Shown here piece by piece: positions 23,873-32,687 of a DNA stretch of 64,000 bases. The DNA is from A07HB70 sp964512675 (lineage in GTDB: Archaea; Halobacteriota; Halobacteria; Halobacteriales; Haloferacaceae). The stretch is taken from the NCBI GenBank assembly GCA_964512675.1, contig CAZEJR010000012.1:1-64000 (forward strand). Direction: 5' to 3'. The notes beneath the pieces were generated by a model, which made no database searches, was not told the DNA's origin, and saw only the letters and a list, made by a program, of their open reading frames with translations. A program made the position numbers and the translations under genes. Every line of letters starts with the position of its first letter. Position 1 is the first letter of the stretch.

Positions 23873-25984
23873 TCAGTCGACGAGGTCGCTCCCGCCGGCT
23901 GGCAGGAACTCCTGGATCCGGTCCGGGCTGGCGACCTTTCTGACGAACGACTGGTCGGCGAAGCGTTCGCGGAACTCCCGGTAGACCAGCTTCGCGGCGT
24001 CGTTCTGCGCGTACCGGCCGGGAGTGAGCCGTACGCTCGTCTCGACCCGTGGCTCGACGGCGGCGGGCGGGCCGCCGACGACGCGCGTCTCGTCTCCGAC
24101 CCGGACCCCGACGGCGACCGCACAGGACACGTCGCGGTGGTACGTCCGGTCGCCACGGACCGCGAACCCGCCCTTCTCGAGGTACTCGCCGCTCTCGGGG
24201 GTCTTCGACACCTGCGAGGGAGCGACCTCGTACGCGTCGCCGGCGAACCGACCGTCCTTCCAGACGGAGGAGTAGGCGACGGCGAACTGTGCTGCCTCCC
24301 GGCGGGACCGGTCGGGAATCTCGACGTCCCGGGACGGCTCCGAGGGTCCCGTCGCTTTCAGCACCGTCACCGGCCCGCCGTGGGCCTGCGCGTGAAAGAA
24401 GCGGTCGTTGCCCTCGAGGTACTTCTTGACCAGCGCCTCGTTCTGGTCGGCGTCTCGCCCGCCGACGACGAGAAAGTCGTCGCTCGTGTGGAACCACCGG
24501 AACCGCTCGTACCAGTGGTCGGCGGTGCGGAGCGGCACCGACGAGCGGGCGAGCCAGTCGACGTTCTCGGGCGCGTCGTCCTCGTCGTCCTCGTCGTCCT
24601 CGTCGTCGTCCTCGTCGTCGTCCGACTCCCACGCCGCCTTTCGCGCCCTCGCCGCCTCGAGCTGCTCGCGCGTCTCCGCCACGGCCTCCTTCGCGCCCTC
24701 GCGTTTCTCCTCGACCCGCTTTGCCTCCCGGTAGAGCCGGTCGGCGTTGTGCTCGACGCCCTCGGACGGGTCGAGTTCGACCGACAGGTCCTCCAGCCGG
24801 ACTGTCACGGTCCCGGTCCGACCGTCGACGGTCTCGACGGCCTCCGCGGCGGCGATACCGCGCGCTGCGCCCTCGGCCAGCCGCTCCTCGATCTCTGCCC
24901 ACCCGCGTCCGTCGTCGCGGGCCGCCCGCACCGTCGACAGCACCTCGTCGACGAGGTCGTAGTGTGCGTAGACGGCCTCGGCGCGGTCGCGGTAGCGCGT
25001 CGCCTCCTCGGCGAACTCGTCGATCGCGTCCTCCTGCTGGTCGGCGATGCGCTCGAACTTCGCGATCTCCGCTTCGAAGTCCGGGCGGTCCGGTTCGCCC
25101 GCCGCCTCCGTCCCGGCCTCGCGCTCCAGCCGGTCGACGTAGACGTCTGTCGCGCGGGTGAACGAGTCGAACGCCTCGGCGTCCAGTCCCTCGCGTTCGA
25201 CCAGCGGGAACGGCGTCACGTCGACCGCTCGCCCCTCTCGCTCGTAGAGCCGGGGGTCGAGATTCGTCTCGCGCAGGTCGGCGGCCAGCCGGTCGATCGC
25301 GTCGTACAGCGCCTCGTACTCCGCATCGGTGGCGTCCGCGATTGCGAGCGTCTTCTCGACGTTCGCGCGGGCGCACACCTCCTCGGCGTAGAGACCGCCG
25401 AAGTTCACCTTCGTCGCGAGCGTCCGCACGACGTCGGTGTCGGAGTCGGTCATCCGTGCGACGAACGCGTCGTAGGAGACGTCCAGAGGGTCCAGCCGGG
25501 ACTCGGGAAACTCGTAGGCTGCGCCGGGCGCGACGGTGCGTGACTTCAGTCGCACCGTCCGCAGCGAGTCGACGACCGCTCCGTGTTCGTCGAGCACCGC
25601 GAGGTTGCCGTCCCCGAACAGCTCCACCACTATCGTCGTCCGCTCCTCGCCGCGCTCGAACGCCAGCGTGACGATCCGGTCGAACTCGTACTGGTCCACC
25701 TCGACCAGGTCGGCGTTCGCGATCCGGTTCCGGAGCATCATCGCGAAGTTCGGGGGGCGACCCGGCGCGTCCGGCACCCGCTCGGGGTCGGCGGCGACGA
25801 CGAACGTCGGGTCTTCGACGGAGCAGAGCAGTTCGACCCTGCCGCGGTCGAAGTCGCGCATCCGCAGACGGACCAGTCCCTCGTCGTAGAGGTAGGCCTT
25901 GTCGACCTTCGCGCCCTCGTACGCCCGGAGCTCCGAGACGAGAGCCGCGATGTCGACGCTCGAGAGTTCCCGCTTCGGCTCCAT
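23873..25984 (-). CDS. NFACT/NEMF family ribosome quality control protein (RqcH/Rqc2-like)
   Basis: A 703-residue protein that binds the large subunit carrying peptidyl-tRNA and can direct C-terminal tailing. Residues 1-180 are the NFACT-N domain (FAMMLRNRIANADLVEVDQY) with the catalytic Asp-Arg pair at about 102-103 (EFDRIV). Two helix-hairpin regions and a long coiled coil (about 300-500) follow, with a purely acidic run of Asp and Glu near 487-505. NFACT-R follows at about 515-620 (RFRWFHTSDDFLVVGGRDAD). It starts at ATG 25984 and is complete. It neighbours pelota, another stalled-ribosome factor. Confidence 0.93.
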   Translation of the reverse strand: MEPKRELSSVDIAALVSELRAYEGAKVDKAYLYDEGLVRLRMRDFDRGRVELLCSVEDPTFVVAADPERVPDAPGRPPNFAMMLRNRIANADLVEVDQYEFDRIVTLAFERGEERTTIVVELFGDGNLAVLDEHGAVVDSLRTVRLKSRTVAPGAAYEFPESRLDPLDVSYDAFVARMTDSDTDVVRTLATKVNFGGLYAEEVCARANVEKTLAIADATDAEYEALYDAIDRLAADLRETNLDPRLYEREGRAVDVTPFPLVEREGLDAEAFDSFTRATDVYVDRLEREAGTEAAGEPDRPDFEAEIAKFERIADQQEDAIDEFAEEATRYRDRAEAVYAHYDLVDEVLSTVRAARDDGRGWAEIEERLAEGAARGIAAAEAVETVDGRTGTVTVRLEDLSVELDPSEGVEHNADRLYREAKRVEEKREGAKEAVAETREQLEAARARKAAWESDDDEDDDEDDEDDEDDAPENVDWLARSSVPLRTADHWYERFRWFHTSDDFLVVGGRDADQNEALVKKYLEGNDRFFHAQAHGGPVTVLKATGPSEPSRDVEIPDRSRREAAQFAVAYSSVWKDGRFAGDAYEVAPSQVSKTPESGEYLEKGGFAVRGDRTYHRDVSCAVAVGVRVGDETRVVGGPPAAVEPRVETSVRLTPGRYAQNDAAKLVYREFRERFADQSFVRKVASPDRIQEFLPAGGSDLVD

Positions 25985-26025
25985 CCTGTCCGGAAAGTCG
26001 GGGTGCCGGCGGAAGGGCGTGTCGC

Positions 26026-27726
26026 TTACAGCCGCCGCGAGACGTACGGGCCGTCCTGCCGGTAGCCCAGCTTCTCGCGGTAGTACGGCCGGACGCCGAT
26101 ACCGGCGGTCACCGCGAGCTTCGAGAACCCGGCTTCGCGGGCGCGGTCCTCTGCGCGACGCATCAGCCGCCGGCCGAACCCGCGGTGCTGCCACTCGCCC
26201 TCGTCGCCCAGGCCCGCCTCGCTCCCGTAGACGTGGAGTTCGCGCACCACGGCGGCGCCGGCGAGTTCACGCCGCACCGGCTGTGTTCGCCCCTCGCTCT
26301 CGGGGTCGTCCGGCGCGGCGTGGGAGTACGAGGGAAACCGGAGCCGACAGAACCCGACCAGCAGGTCGGCGTCGGGATCCTCGAACGACAGGAACCGTTC
26401 GGTCCCGCCGCTCGCCTCGTAGGTGCGGCTCACGGCCTCGACGTTCGACGGGTCGGGGTCGGCCTCCGCGAGACCGGCCTCCCGGGCCCGGATGTCCCGC
26501 GGCGCGGTCCCAATCCGGTCGGCGGCCTCGTCCGCGAGCTGCCGGAGGTTCGACTTCTGGACGCCGGCGTCGATGAGCGGCGCCGGGATATCCCGCTGGA
26601 CACGCTGGAGACGGACCCACGGAGGCAGGGAGTCGTACGCCTCGGCGACGAGTTCGGCGGCCTCGGCGCTCGTCAGCGGGTCGAACTCGCCGCGGCGCCA
26701 CATGTCGTAGGTCCGGGTGCCCCGGACGACGAGCGTCGGGTATATCTTGAGGTAGTCCGGCCGCCAGCGCGGTGCCGCGAAGATTCGCTCGAGGTCGGCG
26801 AGCGAGTCCTCGTAGTCCAGCCCCGGCTGCCCCGGCATCATGTGGTAGCCCACCTTCAGCCCGGCGTCGCGCAGGCGCCGCGAGGCGTCGACGGACGCCG
26901 CGGTGCCGTGCCCGCGGTGCATCGCCCGGTTCACCTCGTCGATCGTCGTCTGGACGCCGACCTCCACCTTCGTCGCGCCCAGGCGGAGCATCCGGTCTAT
27001 CTGCTCCGGGTCACACCAGTCGGGCTTCGTCTCGAAGGTGATGCCGACACAGCGGACGTCCGCCCGCTCGTTCCGGCTCACGACGTCCGCGAGGTAACGC
27101 GGCCCCTCTGCTGTCGCCGCGGCGTCCGCGGCTGCCGACGCCGACGCCACGGGGATCTCGCCCCCGGTCTCGTAGTCGTTCATCGCCGCGAGCGCCCGAC
27201 GGACGAACCACGACTGGTAGTCGTGGCTCCGGGCGGTCATCGTCCCGCCCATCAGGATGAGCTCGGCCTTCTCGACGGGGTGGCCGATGTGGCGCAGCTG
27301 GTCGAGCCGGAGCCGAACCTGCGCGTACGGGTCGTAGTCGGTCTGGACCCCGCGAGCCGCCGCCGGCTCCTGTCCGGTGTACGACTGCGCGGAGTCGAAC
27401 TCGCTCGCCGGTCCGCCGGGACAGTAGAGACATCTCCCGTGCGGGCAGGCGCGCGGAGAGGTCATGACGGCGACGGGCGAGACGCCAGAGGCGGTGCGGA
27501 CGGGCTTGCGCCGGACCACCTCGCGCACCTCGTCGCGGGCCTCGGGGGGCGCCGCGCGCAGCACCTCGGAGTTCTTCGGTACGCGCGGCGAGGAGAACTC
27601 GCCGCAGGCGTCGAGCTTCGCCGCCTCCAGCGAGTCACGGTCGACCTCGCCCGAGAGGATGCCCTCGACCAGACGGTCACACACTCGCTCGACGACGTCG
27701 CGCCCGTCTTCGGTCGTCCCGCTCAC
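26026..27726 (-). CDS. elp3: tRNA uridine(34) 5-carboxymethyl modification enzyme Elp3
   Basis: A 566-residue radical-SAM acetyltransferase that makes cm5U at the wobble position. The cluster-binding loop ACPHGRCLYCPGGP lies near residues 93-106, followed by GGTMTARSHDYQSWFVRRAL and ITFETKPDWC. KVEVGVQTTIDEVNRAMHRG and YHMMPGQPGLDYEDSL belong to the radical-SAM barrel. The C-terminal GNAT domain ends GFGRRLMRRAEDRAREAGFS and GVRPYYREKLGYRQDGPYV. GTG 27726 was selected because family members begin close to this point. NEMF begins 41 bp downstream. Confidence 0.95.
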   Translation of the reverse strand: MSGTTEDGRDVVERVCDRLVEGILSGEVDRDSLEAAKLDACGEFSSPRVPKNSEVLRAAPPEARDEVREVVRRKPVRTASGVSPVAVMTSPRACPHGRCLYCPGGPASEFDSAQSYTGQEPAAARGVQTDYDPYAQVRLRLDQLRHIGHPVEKAELILMGGTMTARSHDYQSWFVRRALAAMNDYETGGEIPVASASAAADAAATAEGPRYLADVVSRNERADVRCVGITFETKPDWCDPEQIDRMLRLGATKVEVGVQTTIDEVNRAMHRGHGTAASVDASRRLRDAGLKVGYHMMPGQPGLDYEDSLADLERIFAAPRWRPDYLKIYPTLVVRGTRTYDMWRRGEFDPLTSAEAAELVAEAYDSLPPWVRLQRVQRDIPAPLIDAGVQKSNLRQLADEAADRIGTAPRDIRAREAGLAEADPDPSNVEAVSRTYEASGGTERFLSFEDPDADLLVGFCRLRFPSYSHAAPDDPESEGRTQPVRRELAGAAVVRELHVYGSEAGLGDEGEWQHRGFGRRLMRRAEDRAREAGFSKLAVTAGIGVRPYYREKLGYRQDGPYVSRRL

Positions 27727-27818
27727 GACAGCTCGTCGGGAGGGCGGAGGGTTAGGCGGTTCGGTCGACGGGACGCGCTCCGCGCCTCGGCGGCTCCTTC
27801 GTCGCCGCCCTCGGTCTC

Positions 27819-27846
27819 GCGGGGCGTCCCTTCGGGTGCGCCCCGC
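27819..27846 (-). terminator. GC-rich hairpin just after the S1/OB/DHH gene
   Basis: GCGGGGCG and CGCCCCGC form a perfect 8-bp stem around a loop that itself folds (CCC-TTC-GGG). It begins two bases after the TAA-type stop at 27848. A second GGCGGC/GCCGCC arm pair is nearby (27788-27810). This may be a transcription terminator or a dispersed palindromic element. Confidence 0.5.
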
Positions 27847-27847
27847 G

Positions 27848-29929
27848 TTACGCGTCGACGGGGGCGGCCTGGTCGACGACGGCGCGCGTGACGGCGTCAA
27901 CGACACGGTCGCGTTCGCCGGCGAGGAATCCGATCCGGCCACCGTGGCCGCGTGCCTCGACGCCGGCGTCCGGGACGGTCTCGCCGGCGGCGCTGGCCGC
28001 GGCACGGACGTCGACGTCGGCAGTCGACCGGACGTGGAGCTCGTCGCGCTCGAGCGCGAGCGTCAGCACCGTCCCCGTCTGCTCGTCACGGGTCCGGCGG
28101 TGGAGCTCGTCGACGAGCAGCGTCGTCGGCGGGAAGTCGTAGCGGTGGGCGTACGCCTCCGCGTCGAGGACGGCGACGCTCACGCCGCTCCGTTCGTGGC
28201 GCTCGACGTTCGCCTCCGCCGTCTGGAGTTCGGTCCGGAGCTTCTCGTCGAACTGCTCGCTGACGTGGTCGGCCAGGTCGCCGCCGACCCGGTTCTCCGA
28301 CTCGGGCCGGGTCGTCGCGGGCGCGGCGACGTCGTCGAACAGCAGGTCGTCGACGAGCTCGCGCTTGTCCTCGTAGGACTGGTAGTGTGCCTCGAGCGCG
28401 ACCGCCTCGCGGCGGCGGCGGCAGTCCTCGGCGTCGTGACCGTGCTCTGCGGCGAGCGAGACGTACGTCTCCGGCGGAGCCTCCCAGTAGCTCGTCGCCG
28501 GGAGGTGCGCGAGCGACTCACGAGTCTCGTCGTCGTCGGTGACCGCGGCGGCGAGGTCTGCGGCGATGGCGCCGGTCGTGAGGTCGGTCGGGGCCGAGGG
28601 CGCGAGTGTCGTCTCGACCTCGTCGGCGACGCCGTCGTCGACGGGCGTCGCGTCGAGGACGAGCCGCTCGGCGTCGTAGATACCGAGCAGTTCGAGCCCG
28701 TCGAGCGACTCGGCCTTCGAGCCGACGCCGGCGAGGACGACGAGCGGCAGCGCCTCGTCGTGCCGGTCGCGGTCGGTCAGCATCCGGCTCGCGTCCGCGG
28801 TCGCCGGGTCCATCCCGTAGACGGGGTCGTCGAGCGGTCGCCGGTCGAAGTAGTGGTACTCGGCGTCGCTCTCGTCGTGTTCGTGCCGGACGAGCGGCAG
28901 GACCGCGCGCTCTATCGCCGCCCCGGCGACGTGGCCGTCCGCCGTCGCGGCGTGACGCACCACGACCGGACGCCCCTCGAACACGGCACGTCGGACCGCC
29001 GTCGCGGCCTCGCGCACGTCGGTCGAGAGCGCGACCGCGGGGGGGTGGTCGGCGAGCGGCTCGGCGGCGTCGGGGCGGGCGCGGTCGGTCAGCGCCGCCG
29101 ACCGGCGCTCGGCGACTGCACCGGCCTCGCCGCCCGACAGCACGACGAGCTCCTCAGTCTCGACCTGAAGCTCGCCGCGCCGACGTTCGACCTCCCCGTC
29201 GAGGCGCACCGCGTCGCCCGTCTCGACCTCGGGATAGGCGCGGACGCCCGCCTCGACGAACGCCGCCGCGTCGACGGTCCCCGTCTCGTCCTCCAGCCCG
29301 AACACCGTCGGGCCGCTCGTCTGCCGGACGCGGGTGACCTCCGCCTCGACCCGTACCTCGTCGCCGACACGGTCGGCGAGCGAGGCGACGGTGACACGCT
29401 CGGGGGGCTCGTCGGTCGACTCGGTCCGGTCCGCACGTGTCGCCGCCTCAGTCGACCCGTCGGTCTCGGCGTCGGCCTCTGCCTCGGCGTCGTCGGCTGT
29501 GGTCCGCGACGACGTGCTTGATCGTCCGTCGTCGCCTCTGGTCGGGGTGTGTCGAACCGGCCCGTCGTCGTCGTCGTCCTGGTCGATATCGGCGCCGTCG
29601 TCCTCGCTGCCGGGGTCGTGTATCTTCGCGCCGCGGAACTCGCGCTCGCTCTGGCGGATCGACCACGCGAGGTCGACGTTGCCGTTGTCGCGGACATTCG
29701 TGACCTGGACGAAGACTGTGTCGCCGGGGTCCCAGTCGAGGCTCTCCAGCCGCTGGTCGAGTTCCGAGCGGTGGAGGAGTCCGGTCACCTGCGGGCAGAG
29801 GTCGACGAACACGCCGAAGTCGGCGAAGCCGTCGACGGTGCCGCGGTAGAACCTGTCGGGAGTGAGCTGTTCGGGACGAGAGCCACGGAAGTCGAACCAG
29901 ACGTCCTCTTCGTGCGTGATCCAATCCAT
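27848..29929 (-). CDS. S1/OB-fold DHH-family protein, RecJ-like, probably without catalytic motifs
   Basis: A 693-residue protein. Residues about 15-95 are an S1 RNA-binding domain (FYRGTVDGFADFGVFVDLCP; VTGLLHRSEL). A long Asp/Glu/Thr-rich linker spans about 110-175. Residues about 180-265 are an OB fold (VRVEAEVTRVRQTSGPTVFG). The rest resembles the archaeal RecJ/GAN DHH fold (VVVRHAATADGHVAGAAIER; PLDDPVYGMDPATADASRML), but the active-site Asp positions appear replaced (HAATADG for HxDxDG; LDATP where DHH is expected). It may be a structural, Cdc45-like subunit (inference). Start ATG 29929. elp3 follows on the same strand. Confidence 0.82.
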   Translation of the reverse strand: MDWITHEEDVWFDFRGSRPEQLTPDRFYRGTVDGFADFGVFVDLCPQVTGLLHRSELDQRLESLDWDPGDTVFVQVTNVRDNGNVDLAWSIRQSEREFRGAKIHDPGSEDDGADIDQDDDDDGPVRHTPTRGDDGRSSTSSRTTADDAEAEADAETDGSTEAATRADRTESTDEPPERVTVASLADRVGDEVRVEAEVTRVRQTSGPTVFGLEDETGTVDAAAFVEAGVRAYPEVETGDAVRLDGEVERRRGELQVETEELVVLSGGEAGAVAERRSAALTDRARPDAAEPLADHPPAVALSTDVREAATAVRRAVFEGRPVVVRHAATADGHVAGAAIERAVLPLVRHEHDESDAEYHYFDRRPLDDPVYGMDPATADASRMLTDRDRHDEALPLVVLAGVGSKAESLDGLELLGIYDAERLVLDATPVDDGVADEVETTLAPSAPTDLTTGAIAADLAAAVTDDDETRESLAHLPATSYWEAPPETYVSLAAEHGHDAEDCRRRREAVALEAHYQSYEDKRELVDDLLFDDVAAPATTRPESENRVGGDLADHVSEQFDEKLRTELQTAEANVERHERSGVSVAVLDAEAYAHRYDFPPTTLLVDELHRRTRDEQTGTVLTLALERDELHVRSTADVDVRAAASAAGETVPDAGVEARGHGGRIGFLAGERDRVVDAVTRAVVDQAAPVDA

Positions 29930-29977
29930 TACCGGCGAAAGTGGCTCCCGGCACAAACGACTGTCGGAACGACGGCG

Positions 29978-30598
29978 TCAGCCCGCGCCCAGAAGCGCCG
30001 AGAGCGCAGCCGAGCCGCCGAAGCCCGCGCCGAAGACGAGCGTCGCCGGCACGGCGCCGAGAAGCGCCGCCCGCGGGACGGACATCCGGTGGACTTCCGA
30101 GAGGCCGACGGCCAGCAGCGCGGCGCCGTACAGCGCACAGGCCGCACGGAGCGCCGGCGACGGCAGGCCGGCGAGCGCACACGGCGCCGTCGCGTAGGCG
30201 ACGACCTGGACCGTCTCGCTCACGCCGCCGCGGTCCGGCGCCGCGAGCATCAGGAGGACCGTCTGGAGCGCCGAGAGGAGGTGGAGCGCCGCGGGCGCGA
30301 CGACGACGACGACGACGAGAACGACGAGCGGGTCCGGCACCGCCTGCGCGAACCGTTCGCCGCCCGGTGTCGTCGTCACGAGCCGGACCGGCCCCGGGTC
30401 GATTGCGACGCGGGTCGTGGTGTACAGTGCCGCGACGAGAACGCCGAACACCAGCCCCGGCGCCTGGTCGCCCGGCGCGACGCCGTTGCAGAAAAACCGG
30501 CGCGGGCTCGTCAGCACCTCGACCCAGGCGCGAACGATACCGCGCGGTCCGCGGTCACGGCCACCCTCCGGACGCTCGACCCAGGTCGTCACGGGCAC
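29978..30598 (-). CDS. YIP1 family membrane protein
   Basis: A 206-residue membrane protein with five hydrophobic segments, beginning VRAWVEVLTSPRRFFCNGVA, the usual YIP1 entry (a helix, then SPRxFF). Then GLVFGVLVAALYTTTRVAI and VVAYATAPCALAGLPSPALR, the family's TAPPxxxxG-like turn. The role in archaea is unknown. It starts with GTG at 30598 (MPVTTWVERPEGG). It is separated from the DHH gene by 48 bp and may be transcribed with it. Confidence 0.85.
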   Translation of the reverse strand: MPVTTWVERPEGGRDRGPRGIVRAWVEVLTSPRRFFCNGVAPGDQAPGLVFGVLVAALYTTTRVAIDPGPVRLVTTTPGGERFAQAVPDPLVVLVVVVVVAPAALHLLSALQTVLLMLAAPDRGGVSETVQVVAYATAPCALAGLPSPALRAACALYGAALLAVGLSEVHRMSVPRAALLGAVPATLVFGAGFGGSAALSALLGAG

Positions 30599-30677
30599 TC
30601 GTGTGACGAGCGGCGTAATCGGCCTGTCGGTCCGAGGGCCGTCGTGGTCGCCGGCTGGACGAGTCGCGGCGGACCGG

Positions 30678-31256
30678 TCAGTCGCCGGCGCCGCGGTTCT
30701 CGCACGCTTCCGGCGTGCGCGGGTCGGGGTCGATCCGCGCGTACTCGACGGCCCGCACGCCGAGGGTCTCCACCCGGTCTGCGAGCTGGTCGTCGACGAA
30801 CACGCCGTCGGCGAACGCGCTCGAGGCCCGCGGCACCGCCGCCTGGTGGGGCAGGACCCACGCGTTCAGCGCACGACAGACAGACCGCAGGTGCTCGAGC
30901 GCCGTCACGGGAAACGACCCGCCAGCGACGGCGAGCAGTCCGACCGTCGTCGACTCGAACTCGTCGAACCCGCAGTAGTCGACGGCGTTTTTCAGCACGC
31001 CCGAGTACGAGCCGTGGTAGACCGGCGTCCCGAGGAGGACCGAGTCGGCCGCCCGGACGCGCGCGGCGAACCGCTCGCCGTCGCCTGTACCCTCGACGTC
31101 CGGGTCCAGCGGCGGCAGGTCGAACTCGCGCAGGTCGAGCAGTTCGGTCGTCGCGCCGCACCCCTCCGCCGCCTGGAGCGCGTGGCGAAGACTCGTCCGG
31201 GTGTGCGACTCGTCGCGCAGGCTCCCCGCGGCCGCGACGACGTGGACGTCGTCCAT
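30678..31256 (-). CDS. NAD(P)H-dependent FMN reductase family protein
   Basis: A 192-residue flavodoxin-fold oxidoreductase. The phosphate loop VAAAGSLRDESHTRTSLRHA opens the protein and the FMN/isoalloxazine motif GTPVYHGSYSGVLKNAVDYC lies near residues 76-95. It probably reduces quinones, azo dyes or flavin; sequence cannot say. AVAGGSFPVTALEHLRSV provides the third flavin loop. It starts at ATG 31256, 48 bp after the mutY stop, on the same strand. Confidence 0.9.
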   Translation of the reverse strand: MDDVHVVAAAGSLRDESHTRTSLRHALQAAEGCGATTELLDLREFDLPPLDPDVEGTGDGERFAARVRAADSVLLGTPVYHGSYSGVLKNAVDYCGFDEFESTTVGLLAVAGGSFPVTALEHLRSVCRALNAWVLPHQAAVPRASSAFADGVFVDDQLADRVETLGVRAVEYARIDPDPRTPEACENRGAGD

Positions 31257-31304
31257 GAAACAGCGTACGGCGGCGGCGGCAAAACACCGACGGTCGGTCG
31301 CCGG

Positions 31305-32234
31305 CTACCCGCCGAGACGCGCCACCGTCTCGCCGTCTCGCTCCGTCACCTCGACCAGCCCGTCGTCCGCCAGGTCGGCGAGCAGTTCGCGGAGCCACTC
31401 GCGTCCGTGGTCGCCGTCCGGAGCGTAGTCGACACGGATACGCGGACCCAACTCGTCCAGTCGCAGTTCGTCGTACTCGCCCAATGTCCGAACCACCCGC
31501 CCCCGGAACTGCCGTCTGCTCCCCTCAAAACTCGGCTGGGTCGGCACGTCCGGCGCGGTGAAGTCGCCCGTCTCGTACGCGTGACACCACTCGCGCCACG
31601 GACACCCGACCTCGTCACACCGGGGCGACTTCTGGCAGGCCACCCCGCCCAACTCCATGATCGCGTTGTTCCACACCCGCGACTCGCCCTCGGGCATCAG
31701 CGCGTTCGCGAACGCCTCGTACGGCGGGTCGTCGGCCCCGCGAACCGTCGGGAAGACGCGGTAGAGCACCCGCTCGACGTTCGTGTCGACCACGGCGTCG
31801 CCGGCGTCGAACGCGAAGCTCGCGACGGCGTTTGCGGTGTACGGGCCGACACCCATCAGCGTCTGGAGCTCGTCGGGCGTCTCGGGAAACGCGCCGTCGA
31901 ACTCCTCGACCACCTGTCCGGCGGCCTCGTGGAGGTAGCGCGCGCGGCTGTTGTAGCCGAGGCGCTGGTCGGTCCAGAACGCGACGACCGCGCTCCGGTC
32001 GGCGGCGGCGAGAGTCTCGACGCTCGGCCACCGCTCGACGAACGCCTCGTAGGCGTCGACGACCCGCGAGAGCTGTGTCTGCTGGCTCATCACCTCGCTC
32101 ACGAGCACCCGGTACGGGTCTGTCGTCTCGCGCCACGGGAACGCGCGGTGGTCGGTCTCGTACCACGCGACGAGCGCGTCACGAACGGCCACGCGGTCGA
32201 GGTCCGCGGGGAGCGGGTCGGTGTCGTCGGCCAC
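31305..32234 (-). CDS. mutY: A/G-specific adenine glycosylase MutY
   Basis: A 309-residue DNA glycosylase that removes adenine opposite 8-oxoguanine. Catalytic Glu lies in VSEVMSQQTQL (about residues 45-55); the HhH-GPD motif is LMGVGPYTANAVASFAFDAG and the essential Asp is in VVDTNVERV (about 138-146). Four cysteines (CQKSPRCDEVGCPWREWC, about 201-218) bind the 4Fe-4S cluster, with spacing 5-4-5 rather than the bacterial 6-2-5. The C-terminal 90 residues look like a winged helix (WLRELLADLADDGLVEVTER), not the NUDIX-like domain of bacterial MutY. Confidence 0.95.
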   Translation of the reverse strand: MADDTDPLPADLDRVAVRDALVAWYETDHRAFPWRETTDPYRVLVSEVMSQQTQLSRVVDAYEAFVERWPSVETLAAADRSAVVAFWTDQRLGYNSRARYLHEAAGQVVEEFDGAFPETPDELQTLMGVGPYTANAVASFAFDAGDAVVDTNVERVLYRVFPTVRGADDPPYEAFANALMPEGESRVWNNAIMELGGVACQKSPRCDEVGCPWREWCHAYETGDFTAPDVPTQPSFEGSRRQFRGRVVRTLGEYDELRLDELGPRIRVDYAPDGDHGREWLRELLADLADDGLVEVTERDGETVARLGG

Positions 32235-32320
32235 GGACGACGGGAGCGGCGCGTGGCGCTAAGCCGTGACGGTCCCGCGCGGAGCACAACCGGTTTCGGG
32301 GCGTGGCCCGAAGACTGGCT

Positions 32321-32644
32321 GTGACACTCGACGACCTGAACGACGCGCTGGCCGACCGGGCCCGAGACCTCGACGACGCGGTGACGGTCGACCTCGACCG
32401 CGAGACCCGACAGGAGCTGGCGTTCCTGCTGGCCGCGTTCGACGGCGACACGGAAGAGCTCGTTCGCCGCGGGGTCCACACGCTCTTTCGCTCCGCCGTC
32501 GACACCGGCGACCTCGACTTCCACCTCCGGGGCGCGTACGACGTGACCTACGACGAGTATCTCGCCGGGATGACCTACGACGACGCGGCGCGCGGCGGAC
32601 GGGCCGACCGCCGGCAGGACGACGACCGACGGTACCGACAGTAG
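32321..32644 (+). CDS. conserved haloarchaeal protein, possible ribbon-helix-helix relative
   Basis: A 107-residue acidic protein. MTLDDLNDALADRARDLDD from GTG 32321 is preferred over GTG 32303. The core VTVDLDRETRQELAFLLAAF, then EELVRRGVHTLFRSAVDTG has the strand-helix-helix outline of an RHH DNA-binding domain. The following DFHLRGAYDVTYDEYLAGMTYD and terminal DDERRYR-like end are typical of a haloarchaeal family I have seen but cannot name. Opposite strand to mutY; 43 bp before the BolA gene. Confidence 0.7.
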   Translation: MTLDDLNDALADRARDLDDAVTVDLDRETRQELAFLLAAFDGDTEELVRRGVHTLFRSAVDTGDLDFHLRGAYDVTYDEYLAGMTYDDAARGGRADRRQDDDRRYRQ

Positions 32645-32687
32645 CCCCACCGGCACGCATTTGTCACGACCGCCCGGACGCGGGGAC

